Assembly (NCBI RefSeq): GCF_026341815.1
Contig: NZ_JAPENX010000001.1
Location: forward strand, 2,108,001 to 2,172,000
DNA: 64,000 nt
From: Streptomyces sp. NBC_00572
GTDB taxonomy: Bacteria > Actinomycetota > Actinomycetes > Streptomycetales > Streptomycetaceae
Direction of reading: 5' to 3'
Below, one piece after another: positions 24,444-34,307 of this stretch. Numbering within the stretch: position 1 is the first letter of the stretch; the number at the start of each line of letters is the position of its first letter. The translations under genes and the position numbers were made by a program. The notes under the pieces are model-generated. The model was not told the origin of the DNA. It saw only the letters and a list, made by a program, of their open reading frames with translations, and made no database searches.

Positions 24444-25241
24444 TCAGACGGCGTTCAGGCCGTGGGCGCGGAAGACCTCGCGGACCTCGGCGACCCGCTC
24501 GGGCGTCGGGGAGGGCGTGTCGTGCGGGGTGAACGGCATGGCGAGTGCTTGCCACTTCGCTTCGCCGAGCTTGTGGAAGGGCAGGATGTCCACGCGGGAG
24601 ACGTTGCCGAGACCCCCGGCGAAGGCGGCGACTCCCTCCACGTCGGCCGGGTCGTCGGTGAGGCCCGGGACGAGGACGAAGCGGACGTGGACCTCCTGGC
24701 CGAGGTCGGCGAGACGCCTTGCGAAGTCCAGGGTCGGCGCGAGCGGCCGGCCGGTGACCTTCTTGTACGTGTCGGGGTCCCAGGACTTGATGTCGAGCAG
24801 CACCAGGTCGGTGTCGCGCAGCAGGGCGTCGGTGGCGCGGGCGCCCAGGAAGCCCGAGGTGTCGAGGGCCGTGTGCAGGCCGAGCTCGTGCTTCATCCGG
24901 TGCATCAGCTCGCCGGTGAAGACGGGCTGGAGGAGGGGTTCGCCGCCGGAGACGGTGGCGCCTCCCCCGGATGCGGAGAGGAAGCGGACGCACTTGCCCG
25001 CCTCGGCGATCAGGGCGTCGGCGGATGTCCTCTTGCCGTCGCGCATCTTCCAGGTGTCGGGGTTGTGGCAGTAGAGACAGGTGAGGGGGCAGCCGGAGAG
25101 GAAGGTGACGAAGCGGGTTCCGGGCCCGTCGACGCCGGTGGACAGGTCCCAGGAGTGGACCGAGCCCTCGGAGGGACGCCGGGTCACGGCGGCGGCCGGG
25201 GTGGCCGTCGGGGTCACGGGTCCGATGGCGAGGCCGGTCAT
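24444..25241 (-). CDS. pflA: Pyruvate formate-lyase activating enzyme
   Basis: A radical-SAM enzyme that installs the glycyl radical on pyruvate formate-lyase. The 265-residue protein has the Cys-x3-Cys-x2-Cys motif in SGCPLTCLYCHNPDTW, the VSGGEPLLQ motif, ALDTSGF and DLVLLDIKS. Its AAGGAGG site lies seven bases before the ATG but inside a short hairpin. It follows pflB by 93 bases. Confidence 0.95.
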   Translation of the reverse strand: MTGLAIGPVTPTATPAAAVTRRPSEGSVHSWDLSTGVDGPGTRFVTFLSGCPLTCLYCHNPDTWKMRDGKRTSADALIAEAGKCVRFLSASGGGATVSGGEPLLQPVFTGELMHRMKHELGLHTALDTSGFLGARATDALLRDTDLVLLDIKSWDPDTYKKVTGRPLAPTLDFARRLADLGQEVHVRFVLVPGLTDDPADVEGVAAFAGGLGNVSRVDILPFHKLGEAKWQALAMPFTPHDTPSPTPERVAEVREVFRAHGLNAV

Positions 25242-25248
25242 GGCAGGG

Positions 25249-25261
25249 CCTCCTTCGGAGG
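25249..25261 (-). promoter_or_regulatory. Hairpin covering the pflA ribosome binding site
   Basis: On the minus strand CCTCC-GAA-GGAGG forms a five-pair stem whose right arm is the Shine-Dalgarno of pflA. This could damp or couple pflA translation relative to pflB. Confidence 0.35.
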
Positions 25262-25334
25262 GGCCTCGGAGAGTGCGGGCGCGACCCGGGGCCGGGGGTG
25301 AGGGCCACCGGCCCCGGGCGCGAGGAGGTGGCGG

Positions 25335-27623
25335 TTACAGCGAGCCGTGGAAGGTGCGGTTCAGGACGTCGAGCTGCTGCTCGCGGGTGAGCCGGACGAA
25401 GTTGACCGCGTATCCGGAGACCCGGATGGTCAGCTGCGGGTAGTTCTCGGGGTGCTCCATGGCGTCCGTGAGCGTGTCGCGGTTGAGGACGTTGACGTTC
25501 ATGTGGAAGCCGTCGCTGACCATGTAGCCGTCGAGGACGCCCGCGAGGTTCTTGATCCGTTCCTCGGGGGTGCGGCCCAGGCCGTCGGGGGTGACGGTGT
25601 TGGTCAGCGAGATGCCGTCCTCGGCGTCCTCGTACGGGAGCTTGGCGACCGACAGGGCCGCGGCCACGTAGCCGTGGGTGTCGCGGCCGTTCATCGGGTT
25701 GGCGCCCGGGGCGAAGGGCTCGCCGGCGCGGCGCCCGTCGGGGGTGTTGCCGGTCTTCTTGCCGTAGACGACGTTGGAGGTGATGGTCAGGACGGACTGG
25801 GTGTGTTCGGCGTTCCGGTAGGTGGGGTGCTTGCGCACCTTCCTCATGAACTCCTCGACCAGCCAGACCGCGATCTCGTCGGCCCGGTCGTCGTTGTTGC
25901 CGTAGGCCGGGAAGTCGCCCTCGACCGTGTAGTCGGTGGCCAGGCCGGACTCGTCGCGGTGCACGGTGACCTTGGCGTACTTGATGGCGGCCAGCGAGTC
26001 GACGGCGACCGAGAGGCCGGCGATGCCGAAGGCCATGGTGCGGCGCACGTCGCGGTCGTGGAGGGCCATCTCGATGCGCTCGTACGCGTACTTGTCGTGC
26101 ATGAAGTGGATGACGTTCAGCGAGTGGACGTAGACGTTCGCGAGCCACTCCATCTGCTCGTCGAACCTGGCCATGACCTCGTCGTGGTCGAGGACCTCGG
26201 CGGCCCCCGTCTCCATGGAACGCAGCGCGCCCGTGTCGGGGCCGACCTGGGCGCCGGACGTCTCGTCCCGGCCGCCGTTGATCGCGTACAGGAGGGTCTT
26301 GGCGAGGTTCACGCGGGCGCCGAAGAACTGCATCTGCTTGCCGACGGGCATCGCGGAGACGCAGCAGGCGATGGCGGTGTCGTCGCCGAAGCGGGGGCGC
26401 ATCAGCTCGTCCGACTCGTACTGGACGGAGGAGGTGTCGATGGAGACCTTCGCGCAGAACTCCTTGAAGCCCTGCGGGAGTCGGGGCGACCAGAAGACGG
26501 TCATGTTCGGCTCGGGGGCGGGTCCGAGGTTGTAGAGGGTCTGGAGGTAGCGGAAGGAGGTCCGGGTGACCAGCGGACGGCCGTCCTCGCCCATGCCGGC
26601 GAGGGACTCGGTGACCCAGGTCGGGTCGCCGGAGAAGCCCTGGTCGTACTCCGGGGTGCGCAGGAAGCGGACGATGCGGAGCTTGACGATGAAGTCGTCG
26701 ACGAGCTCCTGGGCCCGCTCCTCGGTGAGGAGACCGGCCTCGATGTCGCGCTGGAGGTAGACGTCGAGGAAGGTGGAGGTGCGGCCGAGGGACATCGCGG
26801 CGCCGTTCTGCTCCTTCACGGCGGCGAGGTAGGCGAAGTACAGCCACTGGACGGCCTCGCGGCCGGTGACGGCGGGGCCGGAGATGTCGTGGCCGTAGGA
26901 GGCGGCCATCGCCTTGAGTTCGCCGAGGGCGCGGATCTGCTCGGCGAGTTCCTCGCGGAGCCGGATGGTCTCCTCGATCGAACGGTTCCCGGCGGGGAGC
27001 GAGTTGAGCTCCTCCTTCTCCTCCTTCTTCACCTCGACCAGGCGGTCGACGCCGTAGAGGGCGACGCGGCGGTAGTCGCCGATGATGCGGCCGCGGCCGT
27101 AGGCGTCGGGGAGTCCGGTGACGACGCCGGCCTTGCGGGCGGCGCGGATCTCGGGGGTGTACGCGTCGAAGACACCGGCGTTGTGGGTCTTGCGGTACTC
27201 GGTGAAGACCTTCTCCAGCTCGGCCGAGACCGGGTAGCCATAGGTCTCCAGGGCGCCCGCGACCATGCGCCAGCCGCCGTACGGCATGATCGCGCGCTTC
27301 AGCGGGGCGTCGGTCTGGAGGCCGACGATCAGGTCCTTGTCGCGGTCGATGTAGCCGGGGGCGTGGGCGGTGATGGTGGAGGGTACGTCGTACGAGACGT
27401 CGTAGACGCCCTTGTCGCGCTCCTCGGGGAACCTGTCCGTGATGGCCTTCCACACGGCGGTGGTCCGCTCGGTGGGTCCGGCGAGGAAGGAGTCGTCACC
27501 CTCGTACGGCGTGTAGTTCTGCTGGATGAAGTCGCGGACGTCGATGGCGTCGCGCCAGAGTCCGCCCTTGAAGCCCTTCCAGGCCCGCTCGTTCACCGTT
27601 GCTTCAGCAGGGGTCGCAGTCAC
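25335..27623 (-). CDS. pflB: Pyruvate formate-lyase (formate C-acetyltransferase)
   Basis: This oxygen-sensitive glycyl-radical enzyme splits pyruvate with CoA into acetyl-CoA and formate. From the GTG at 27623 it has 762 residues, close to E. coli PflB. The catalytic cysteine pair is at about 420-421 ([12 protein letters not shown]), and the radical glycine at about 737 in [12 protein letters not shown]. Family signatures [14 protein letters not shown] and [16 protein letters not shown] are intact, so nothing suggests inactivation. In-frame sequence continues upstream to 27752, but conservation begins near the chosen start; a GTG three codons earlier is an alternative. Confidence 0.94.
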   Translation of the reverse strand: MTATPAEATVNERAWKGFKGGLWRDAIDVRDFIQQNYTPYEGDDSFLAGPTERTTAVWKAITDRFPEERDKGVYDVSYDVPSTITAHAPGYIDRDKDLIVGLQTDAPLKRAIMPYGGWRMVAGALETYGYPVSAELEKVFTEYRKTHNAGVFDAYTPEIRAARKAGVVTGLPDAYGRGRIIGDYRRVALYGVDRLVEVKKEEKEELNSLPAGNRSIEETIRLREELAEQIRALGELKAMAASYGHDISGPAVTGREAVQWLYFAYLAAVKEQNGAAMSLGRTSTFLDVYLQRDIEAGLLTEERAQELVDDFIVKLRIVRFLRTPEYDQGFSGDPTWVTESLAGMGEDGRPLVTRTSFRYLQTLYNLGPAPEPNMTVFWSPRLPQGFKEFCAKVSIDTSSVQYESDELMRPRFGDDTAIACCVSAMPVGKQMQFFGARVNLAKTLLYAINGGRDETSGAQVGPDTGALRSMETGAAEVLDHDEVMARFDEQMEWLANVYVHSLNVIHFMHDKYAYERIEMALHDRDVRRTMAFGIAGLSVAVDSLAAIKYAKVTVHRDESGLATDYTVEGDFPAYGNNDDRADEIAVWLVEEFMRKVRKHPTYRNAEHTQSVLTITSNVVYGKKTGNTPDGRRAGEPFAPGANPMNGRDTHGYVAAALSVAKLPYEDAEDGISLTNTVTPDGLGRTPEERIKNLAGVLDGYMVSDGFHMNVNVLNRDTLTDAMEHPENYPQLTIRVSGYAVNFVRLTREQQLDVLNRTFHGSL

Positions 27624-27645
27624 TGCCCGCACCGCCTTCTTCGAT

Positions 27646-27675
27646 TCATTCGATGGCGTCGTTGCCTGCTTCCAT
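27646..27675 (-). other. Possible nine-codon leader ORF upstream of pflB
   Basis: An ATG preceded by AAGGAG four bases upstream opens MEAGNDAIE and stops. It is the best ribosome site in the pflB leader, better than that of pflB itself, so the leader may be translated. Support is limited to start signals. Confidence 0.25.
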
Positions 27676-27750
27676 TCCACTCCTTCTGATCGATCATCTC
27701 GGTCGGCATTGGTCACCTCCGGGCGGCCTTTGGTCCCGTTCCGGGTACGC

Positions 27751-27779
27751 AAAAAGACCCCGCCTCGCGGGGTCTTTTT
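27751..27779. terminator. Bidirectional intrinsic terminator between narK and pflB
   Basis: AAAAAGACCCCGC and GCGGGGTCTTTTT pair perfectly around CTC. The hairpin is flanked by A- and T-runs, a textbook intrinsic terminator, uncommon in this GC-rich genome. It ends the narK transcript and separates it from pflB. Confidence 0.92.
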
Positions 27780-27789
27780 CCGGAGTGGC

Positions 27790-29211
27790 TCAGCTGGGCG
27801 CCTCGGCGTTCTTGCGGGCGTAGAACCACCAGGTCACGACCATGCAGCTGGCGTAGAAGGCGACGAAGCCCCACATCGCGCTGGTCACGGCCACCGAGCC
27901 GAACAGGGCGGGGATGAAGAAGAAGCCGTAGGCCGCGATGGCCGAGGTGAATCCGGTGACGGCGCCGGACTCCATTTCCGCCTGCTTCAGCGCCCTCGCG
28001 TATTCCGGGGTGCCTTCCGTGAGTCCCTTCAGGTGGGTGCCGCGGAAGATGACCGGGATCTGACGGAAGGTCGAGCCGTTGCCGATTCCGGAGAAGAAGA
28101 ACGCGGCGAGGAAGCAGAAGAAGAAGCCGTAGAACGAGCCGCCGTCACTGCCCGAGGGCAGGAAGTCGATCACGCCGACGATCGAGACGGCCATGCCCAC
28201 GAAGGACAGGATGGTGACCCGGGCGCCGCCCCACTTGTCGGCGATCCAGCCGCCGCCCCAGCGGGCGAGCGCGCCCACGGCGGGGCCCATCCAGGCGTAG
28301 GTGGCGATCGAGTAGTCCGGGAAGGTGGTCTTGATCAGCATCGGCAGGGCGGCGGCGAAGCCGATGAAGGAGCCGAAGGTGCCGACGTACAGCCAGGTCA
28401 TCAGCCAGTTGTGCTTGCGCTTGAAGATGATCTTCTGCTGCTTGAACGGGGTCGAGGCGACCTTCAGGTCGTTCTGGCCGAACCAGGCGACGGCCGCGAG
28501 GACCAGCAGGACCGGGACCCAGAGGAACGCGGCGTTCTGCAGGTGGACGGGGGTGCCGTCGGCCTTGTGCTGGGCCGAGCCGATGGCGATCGTCGACCAG
28601 GTGATGACGATCGGGGTCAGCAGCTGTACGACGGAGACGCCGAGGTTGCCGAGCCCGCCGTTGATGCCGGTCGCGGAGCCCTTCTTCGCCTTGGGGAAGA
28701 AGAAGCCGATGTTGGCGAGCGAGGAGGCGAAGTTCGCGCCGCCGATACCGCAGAGGGCGGCGATGGCGACCATCACGGCGTACGGGGTGGTCGGGTCCTG
28801 GATGGCGATGCCCAACCAGATCAGCGGCACGATCAGCACGACCGTCGACAGCGCGGTGAAGCGGCGCTGGCCGACCATCGGACCGAGGAAGGTGTAGAGG
28901 ATCCGGGCCGTGCCGCCGGTCAGACCGGGGATGGCCGTCAGCCAGAACAGCTGGGAGGTCGAGAAGCCGAAGCCGACGTCCTTCAGATTGGTCGCGGTGA
29001 CCGACCACACCTGCCAGACGACGAACGCCACGAGCAGCGCCGGCACCGCGATCCACAGATTGCGGTGGGCGACCTTCCTGCCGATCGACTTCCAGAAGAG
29101 CTCGTTCTCCGGCTCCCAGTCGGTGATCGGCTTGCCGGGGCGGTACTGCTCCGTGTCGTACGAGGCGGCGGGCGCGCCCCTCCTTCTGCTGTCCTGGACT
29201 ACGGAACTCAT
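27790..29211 (-). CDS. narK: NarK-family nitrate/nitrite transporter
   Basis: A 473-residue MFS transporter with 12 membrane segments. The nitrate signatures are clear: [20 protein letters not shown] and [12 protein letters not shown] in the first half and [19 protein letters not shown] in the second. It imports nitrate or exchanges nitrate and nitrite. Its closeness to the molybdenum reductase operon supports a nitrate-linked function there. ATG start with GGGAAG upstream. Confidence 0.93.
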   Translation of the reverse strand: MSSVVQDSRRRGAPAASYDTEQYRPGKPITDWEPENELFWKSIGRKVAHRNLWIAVPALLVAFVVWQVWSVTATNLKDVGFGFSTSQLFWLTAIPGLTGGTARILYTFLGPMVGQRRFTALSTVVLIVPLIWLGIAIQDPTTPYAVMVAIAALCGIGGANFASSLANIGFFFPKAKKGSATGINGGLGNLGVSVVQLLTPIVITWSTIAIGSAQHKADGTPVHLQNAAFLWVPVLLVLAAVAWFGQNDLKVASTPFKQQKIIFKRKHNWLMTWLYVGTFGSFIGFAAALPMLIKTTFPDYSIATYAWMGPAVGALARWGGGWIADKWGGARVTILSFVGMAVSIVGVIDFLPSGSDGGSFYGFFFCFLAAFFFSGIGNGSTFRQIPVIFRGTHLKGLTEGTPEYARALKQAEMESGAVTGFTSAIAAYGFFFIPALFGSVAVTSAMWGFVAFYASCMVVTWWFYARKNAEAPS

Positions 29212-29677
29212 GGCGCTTCCCTGACTTCCCTGTTCGGGCTGACCTCGGGCTGTCCTTCGAGGATTTCCTTGCTCTTCCAGGCTGCGCCGCGGGGTAGGGG
29301 GGACGTGAGGGCCGATGGTCGTCGGGTGGGGCGGGCCCAGGTCGGGCCGTCGGGCGGTCCTAGGTCCCCTCAGGGACGGGCCATAGGCACCGGAAGGAGT
29401 CCGGCGACTGGGCCGGCTCCTGCCGGTGCCGGTGACCCCGGCCTACCGAACACGCACGCGTGGCGGGCGTGGTGGCGGCGCGCGACGAGGGGCGGGGGTA
29501 CCGGCATCGGTGGAGGCGCGGGCATCGGTGCGGGAACGGGCATCGTGGGAGGCGCGGGCATCGCTGGAGGCGTCGGCATCGGAGGGGCACGGGCCGCCTG
29601 ACGTCCCCGGTACCGGCGGTACCGGCCTCCGCGTGGCAGGCGAGCGGGAACACCGCCCGCTCTGCTGTGCTGGGGTC
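29212..29677. other. 466-bp divergent spacer between narK and ltrA
   Basis: No credible gene. It holds the narK and ltrA promoters, a half-match to the OsdR/DosR-type motif (AGGGCCGA at 29308-29315, second half poor), and five 18-bp tandem repeats. Reading frames cross the repeats on both strands but lack start signals. Confidence 0.5.
29503..29592. repeat. 18-bp tandem repeat, five units
   Basis: Five consecutive 18-bp units each begin GGCATCG (29503, 29521, 29539, 29557, 29575). The later positions vary but keep the spacing exactly. Confidence 0.85.
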
Positions 29678-30901
29678 ATGACACAACCGTTCCTCCCTCT
29701 CACCGCACGCTCCCGCGACGAGTCGCACCGGGCGGCCACGCCCCTGGAGCTCTTCTTCGACCTGTGCTTCGTCGTCGCCGTCGCCCAGGCGGGCGCGGAG
29801 CTGGTGCACGCGGTCGCCGAGGGCCACCCGGGCGAGGGGATCATCAACTACGCGATGATCTTCTTCGCGATCTGGTGGGCGTGGATGAACTTCACCTGGT
29901 TCGCCTCGGCCTACGACAACGACGACGTCCCGTACCGCGTCGTCACCCTCGTCCAGATCGCGGGCGTCCTCATCCTCGCGGCCGGGGTCTCCCGGGCCTT
30001 CGAGGACCACGACTTCCTCGTCGTCTTCATCGGTTACGTCGTGATGCGCCTCGCGCTCGCCTCGCAGTGGCTGCGGGCCGCGCACCACGCCACCGACCCG
30101 GCCGAGCGGACGATGTGCCGGCGGTACGCGGGCGGGGTCGTCGTCGTGCAGATCGGCTGGAGCGCACTGCTCTTCGTGCCGGAGTCGGCCCTCCCGTGGG
30201 TCTTCCTCGTCATGGCGCTGGCCGAGATGGCCGTACCGCTGTTCGCGGAGAGGGACGCGCCCAGCACCTGGCACCCGCACCACATCGCCGAGCGGTACGG
30301 CCTGTTCACCATCATCGTGCTCGGCGAGACCGTCGCCGCCGCGACCGTGGCCGTGAAGACCGGCATCGCGGAGAACGACGCCCTCGGCGAGGTGCTGCCG
30401 ATCGCCGCCGGCGGTCTGCTGCTCGTCTTCGCCGCCTGGTGGATCTACTTCGTCGTCCCCGCCCACGACCGGCTGACCTCCAGCCGCGAGGCCTTCCGGT
30501 GGGGCTACGGCCACTATGTGATCTTCGCGGCGGCGGCGGCCGTCGGCGCCGGCCTGGAGATCGCCGTGGAACAGGCCGTGGGCAAGGCCCACATCTCCAC
30601 CCTCGCCGCCTCGGGGGCGGTGACGATCCCGTCGGCCGTCTTCCTGCTGTCCGTGTGGCTCCTCCATGCCCGCTACTTCAAGGTCGGCATCGCCCAGCAA
30701 CTCGTCCTGCCCGTCTCGTCGCTCGCGATCCTGCTGTGCTCCTTCGCGGGCCGCTGGGCGGTCCTGGCCGCCGGCCTCGTCGCGGCGGCCACGGTCGCGG
30801 TCGGCGTGACCCTGACGGCGAGGAACCCGGCGACGCGGCCGGGTGCGAGCACGGGCACGGGTCCGGGTGCGGGCACAGGACCGGGTACAGCGACCGGCTG
30901 A
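29678..30901 (+). CDS. ltrA: Low temperature requirement protein A (LtrA) family membrane protein
   Basis: A 407-residue protein with about ten transmembrane helices. The family hallmarks are TPLELFFDLCFVVAVAQ near the N-terminus, the AIWWAWMNFTWFASAYDND segment and WHPHHIAERYGLFTIIVLGE in the middle. LtrA was named for cold growth in Listeria; its biochemical role is unknown. The last 20 residues are a Gly/Thr/Pro repeat. Confidence 0.9.
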   Translation: MTQPFLPLTARSRDESHRAATPLELFFDLCFVVAVAQAGAELVHAVAEGHPGEGIINYAMIFFAIWWAWMNFTWFASAYDNDDVPYRVVTLVQIAGVLILAAGVSRAFEDHDFLVVFIGYVVMRLALASQWLRAAHHATDPAERTMCRRYAGGVVVVQIGWSALLFVPESALPWVFLVMALAEMAVPLFAERDAPSTWHPHHIAERYGLFTIIVLGETVAAATVAVKTGIAENDALGEVLPIAAGGLLLVFAAWWIYFVVPAHDRLTSSREAFRWGYGHYVIFAAAAAVGAGLEIAVEQAVGKAHISTLAASGAVTIPSAVFLLSVWLLHARYFKVGIAQQLVLPVSSLAILLCSFAGRWAVLAAGLVAAATVAVGVTLTARNPATRPGASTGTGPGAGTGPGTATG

Positions 30902-30987
30902 ATTGCCGCAGGCCGCGCGACGATCCGGCTCGGATGTACGGGTGCCGCGACCGGCTGAACCGCCGTACCGTGCGCGAGAATCCGGCC

Positions 30988-31146
30988 ATGCTCGTCCGCG
31001 TCCTCGGCCCGCTCTCCGTGCCCGACGCCACCGGCGACCCGATACCCGTCTGCGGCGGCCCCGAGGTGCGCGCCCCGCTCGCTCCTGATCGACACCTCGG
31101 GTGGCACGTACCTCGGCCCGAAGCGCTGAACCAAGCAGCGTGGTAG
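30988..31146 (+). pseudogene. N-terminal remnant of an AfsR/SARP-type regulator
   Basis: A 52-codon frame starts MLVRVLGPLSVPDATGDPIP and continues CGGPEVRAPLAP, matching the first strand-turn of the OmpR-like DNA-binding domain at the N-terminus of SARP/AfsR regulators. Similarity ends after about 35 residues and a stop follows. No BTAD domain is nearby, so it is a decayed fragment. Confidence 0.45.
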
Positions 31147-31155
31147 GCAGGGAAC

Positions 31156-32238
31156 ATGACACAGGCCGAGCAGACGCGCGAACGCGAACGCGACGGAATC
31201 ACCGATGTGAGGGGTCTGCGCGTGGGGCACGCGCGCGTGGACGGGGACGGGGCGCTGAGCGGGACCACCGTGGTGCTCGCTCCGGCCGGCGGGGTCGTCG
31301 CCGCCGTGGACGTACGGGGCGGCGGACCGGGTACGCGGGAGACCGACGCGCTCGACCCGCGCAACGTCGTCCAGCGGATCGACGCGGTCGTCCTGACCGG
31401 CGGCAGCGCGTACGGCCTCGATTCCGCCGCCGGGGTGATGGCCTGGCTGGAGGAGCGGCACCGGGGCGTGCGCGTGGGCCCCGATCCGTCGCACGTGGTG
31501 CCCGTGGTGCCCGCCGCCTGCGTCTTCGACCTGGGCAGGGGCGGTGACTTCACGGCCCGGCCGGGCCCGGCGACGGGACGGGCCGCGGTGGAGGCGGCCG
31601 ACGCGAGCGGGGACCACGCGCGCGTGGAGACGGGCGCGGTCGGCGCGGGCACGGGCGCCGTGGTCGGCGGTCTCCGGGGCGGGGTGGGCACGGCGAGCGC
31701 CGTCCTGGAGTCGGGGATCACGGTCGGCGCCCTGGTCGTGGTGAACGCGGTGGGCTCCGCGGTCGACCCCGCGACGGGTGCGCTGTACGGGAGTCTCTAC
31801 GACGGCGGGCGGCCCGCCTTCCCCGACACGGCGGTGCACGAGGCGGCAGTGCTGCGTCTCGCCGAGGCGCGGGCGGCGGCCGCCCCTCCCCCGCTGAACA
31901 CCACGCTCGCCGTCGTCGCGACCGACGCCGCGCTGACCCGCGCACAGGCGCAGAAGGTCGCGGGCACGGCGCACGACGGCATCGCGCGCGCCCTGCGTCC
32001 GGTGCACCTGATGAACGACGGCGACACCGTCTTCGCGCTGGCCACCGGGGCACGCGAACTGCCGGAGCGGCCCGGCCCGCTCGCCCTGAACGAGATCCTG
32101 GCGGCGGGCGCGGACCTGGTGACCCGGGCCATCGTCCGGGCGGTGCTCGCGGCCCCCGGCGGCCTGCGCGGTCCGGGCGGGGACTTCCCCTCGTACAGCG
32201 AGCTCTACGGAACGCGTTCGGAGCCGTACTCCCGGTAA
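31156..32238 (+). CDS. P1 family peptidase (DmpA/NylC-type Ntn hydrolase)
   Basis: 360 residues of the S58/P1 family, self-cleaving aminopeptidases and amide hydrolases. Recognisable are ITDVRGLRVGHARVDGDGA, VVLTGGSAYGLDSAAGVMAW, GAVGAGTGAVVGG, and the autocleavage segment LNTTLAVVATDAALT, where the nucleophile Thr of the beta chain is expected at about residue 250. The C-terminal part has MNDGDTVFALATG. The ATG follows a GCAGGG sequence. The substrate is unknown. Confidence 0.88.
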   Translation: MTQAEQTRERERDGITDVRGLRVGHARVDGDGALSGTTVVLAPAGGVVAAVDVRGGGPGTRETDALDPRNVVQRIDAVVLTGGSAYGLDSAAGVMAWLEERHRGVRVGPDPSHVVPVVPAACVFDLGRGGDFTARPGPATGRAAVEAADASGDHARVETGAVGAGTGAVVGGLRGGVGTASAVLESGITVGALVVVNAVGSAVDPATGALYGSLYDGGRPAFPDTAVHEAAVLRLAEARAAAAPPPLNTTLAVVATDAALTRAQAQKVAGTAHDGIARALRPVHLMNDGDTVFALATGARELPERPGPLALNEILAAGADLVTRAIVRAVLAAPGGLRGPGGDFPSYSELYGTRSEPYSR

Positions 32239-32387
32239 GCTCAAGGGAGTTGGGCGAGCGGGGCCAGGACGGGGCGGGAACTTCCCCCGGACGCCCTTCG
32301 TTTTCCGGAACCCCGGACACGATGTCAGACCCAGGGACTACGTTAAGCAAGCACCAAGTGACATGCGGCGACGGCCTGGAGACCCTC

Positions 32388-33170
32388 TTGAACGATCCGC
32401 AGGATCCTCACGATCCCTACGAGACGACCGAGACGCACGTTGAGCGACTCCTCGGCCGGGCGCTCAACTCCTTCGACCTGCCCGACTCGACCGTCGAGCG
32501 CCTCGGCACGGCGCTCGCGCACTCCAGCGCGCTGCACTCCTCGCACCACAGCGCGTCGCTGCACCGCGCCACCCACCGCCACACGTATCTGCTGAGCGAC
32601 GGCTCCGCGCTCAGCCTCTGGGAGCTCACGCACAACGCCGGCCGGGACGGCGCCGAGCAGCACGAGCTCTACGCCGAGGAGTCGGAGGCTCGGCTCGCCG
32701 CCTCCCGTCTCCCCAGCGGACCGCTGCCGGGCTGGACCGTCGAGCGCTCCGACGGCCGCGCCCTCGACGAGGACGATGACGACGACATCGCGCTGCTGAG
32801 CGCCCTGCTGGCCCGCCCGATACCCGCCCAGCCCCGGATGTACGTGCCGGACAACTCCGCCGACCACGCGCGCCGCGTCCTGCGGCGCGCGGAGAACGCG
32901 GACCGGCCCGGCGAGCGGACGGCCCGCCGGCTCCGGCTGGCCTTCGCCCACCACATCACCCAGGCCTTCGGCCGCCACTGCCCGGTGGAGGGCGGCCGGG
33001 ACGCCGGCTTCACCCTCTACGAGCACCAGTTCCTGCTGCTCGACGGCAGCGAGGTGAGCCTCTGGGAGGTCGAGCACACGGCGACACCGGACGGACGCCA
33101 CATGTGCGAGGTGTACGAGGACGAGCGCGCGGCCCGCGGGGCGATGGAGTCCCGCTCCCGGGTCCGCTGA
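32388..33170 (+). CDS. DUF6227 family protein
   Basis: A Streptomyces-specific family of unknown function. The protein contains two copies of a similar module: LLGRALNSF...THRHTYLLSDGSALSLWELTHN and ...AFGRHCPVE...YEHQFLLLDGSEVSLWEVEHT, an internal duplication visible by eye, with an acidic linker (DEDDDDD). The start is uncertain: TTG at 32388 has TGGAG six bases upstream and fits the family; an in-frame ATG at 32322 lacks a ribosome site. Confidence 0.75.
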   Translation: MNDPQDPHDPYETTETHVERLLGRALNSFDLPDSTVERLGTALAHSSALHSSHHSASLHRATHRHTYLLSDGSALSLWELTHNAGRDGAEQHELYAEESEARLAASRLPSGPLPGWTVERSDGRALDEDDDDDIALLSALLARPIPAQPRMYVPDNSADHARRVLRRAENADRPGERTARRLRLAFAHHITQAFGRHCPVEGGRDAGFTLYEHQFLLLDGSEVSLWEVEHTATPDGRHMCEVYEDERAARGAMESRSRVR

Positions 33171-33195
33171 CTCCCGTCGCCCCCCGCGCTCGTCG

Positions 33196-33215
33196 GCACC
33201 GCTCCGGGGCGGTGC
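33196..33215. terminator. Hairpin between convergent DUF6227 and glycosyltransferase genes
   Basis: GCACCGC and GCGGTGC pair around a six-base loop and abut the glycosyltransferase stop codon. Confidence 0.55.
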
Positions 33216-34307
33216 TCAGACCAGCGCGGGGACGGCGGCGGCCTCGGTCAGCCGGGCGACGGCGAACGCCCGGTTGGCGCGGGTCTGTTCGCGGTAGGTC
33301 TCCGGCAGGTCCGGCAGCGCGAGCAGCCGGTCGCAGGCGGCGAGCGAGGCGGCGTGGTCGCCGACCCAGTACGCGGTGATCGAGTACTCGAAGAGCAGCC
33401 CCCACCGGTACACCCAGGGATGCATGAACAGCAGGTCACCGGGTTGCTCCCGGTCCAGGACGGTGGAGACCACGGCGTGGGCGGTCCGGTAGCGGCCCAG
33501 CTTCCGCAGTCGGCCCGACAGCTCGTAACAGGCCTCAAGTCGCTCCGGCCGTGACTCCCAGGCCCGCGACAGCGCGTCCATCCCGGCCGGCCAGTCGCCG
33601 GAATCGGCACGGAGGACACCGGACTGGAGCAGGGAGTAGTAGACCTCCTCGCCCCAGCCGCCCATGGCCGCTCGCCGCTCGTAGAGGTCGGCTGCCTCCT
33701 CGGTGCGGCCGAGGTCGCGCATCGTCTGCGCCAGATAGAAGACGGTGCGCGGGTTCGACGGGTCCCGCTCCAGCTCGGCGCCCAGGAGCCGGGCGTCGCG
33801 CTCGAACTTGTCGTGGCGTGAGCCTCCGTCGGCGTAGTCCTCGATGACCAGGGCGTCGAGGTGCTCCTGGGCGAGGTCCCCCTCGGCCGTCAGGTACTCG
33901 TGCGTGACGCCCTCGTAGCGCCACGGCAGATCGCCCCTGACCAGGCGTTTGATGCGGTACTCCAGGGCCCCCTCGTGGCGGATCATGTACCCGTCGGCGG
34001 TGAGCGCGGACAGCGGGCCCTCCTGGCGCAGGACGTGGTCGGCGTCGAGGAGCAGGAGATAGTCGGCGCGGCCACGCGCGTGCGCGATGTTCAGGCTGCG
34101 GTTGTGGCCGAAGTTCACCCACGGCTCCTCGCGCAGCTCGCCGGGGATGCCGGCGAGGGCGGTCCGGATCAGCTCCTGGGTCCCGTCGGTGGACCCCGTG
34201 TCCGAGATGACCCAGGTGTCCACGAGGCCGCGGACGGAGGCGAGGCAGCGCTCGATGACTGCGGCCTCGTTCTTGACGATCATGCACAGGCAGATGGACG
34301 GCTTCAC
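33216..34307 (-). CDS. Family 2 glycosyltransferase with C-terminal repeat region
   Basis: 363 residues. The GT-A fold is shown by [19 protein letters not shown], the [12 protein letters not shown] motif and the metal-binding LLLDADH. After residue about 180 comes a helical region with TPR-like spacing ([36 protein letters not shown]). Such fusions are found in bacterial protein or cell-surface glycosyltransferases. GTG start with GGAGG ten bases upstream. It is divergent from the collagen-like secreted protein, which is Thr-rich and a conceivable acceptor; that link is inference from position only. Confidence 0.85.
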   Translation of the reverse strand: MKPSICLCMIVKNEAAVIERCLASVRGLVDTWVISDTGSTDGTQELIRTALAGIPGELREEPWVNFGHNRSLNIAHARGRADYLLLLDADHVLRQEGPLSALTADGYMIRHEGALEYRIKRLVRGDLPWRYEGVTHEYLTAEGDLAQEHLDALVIEDYADGGSRHDKFERDARLLGAELERDPSNPRTVFYLAQTMRDLGRTEEAADLYERRAAMGGWGEEVYYSLLQSGVLRADSGDWPAGMDALSRAWESRPERLEACYELSGRLRKLGRYRTAHAVVSTVLDREQPGDLLFMHPWVYRWGLLFEYSITAYWVGDHAASLAACDRLLALPDLPETYREQTRANRAFAVARLTEAAAVPALV

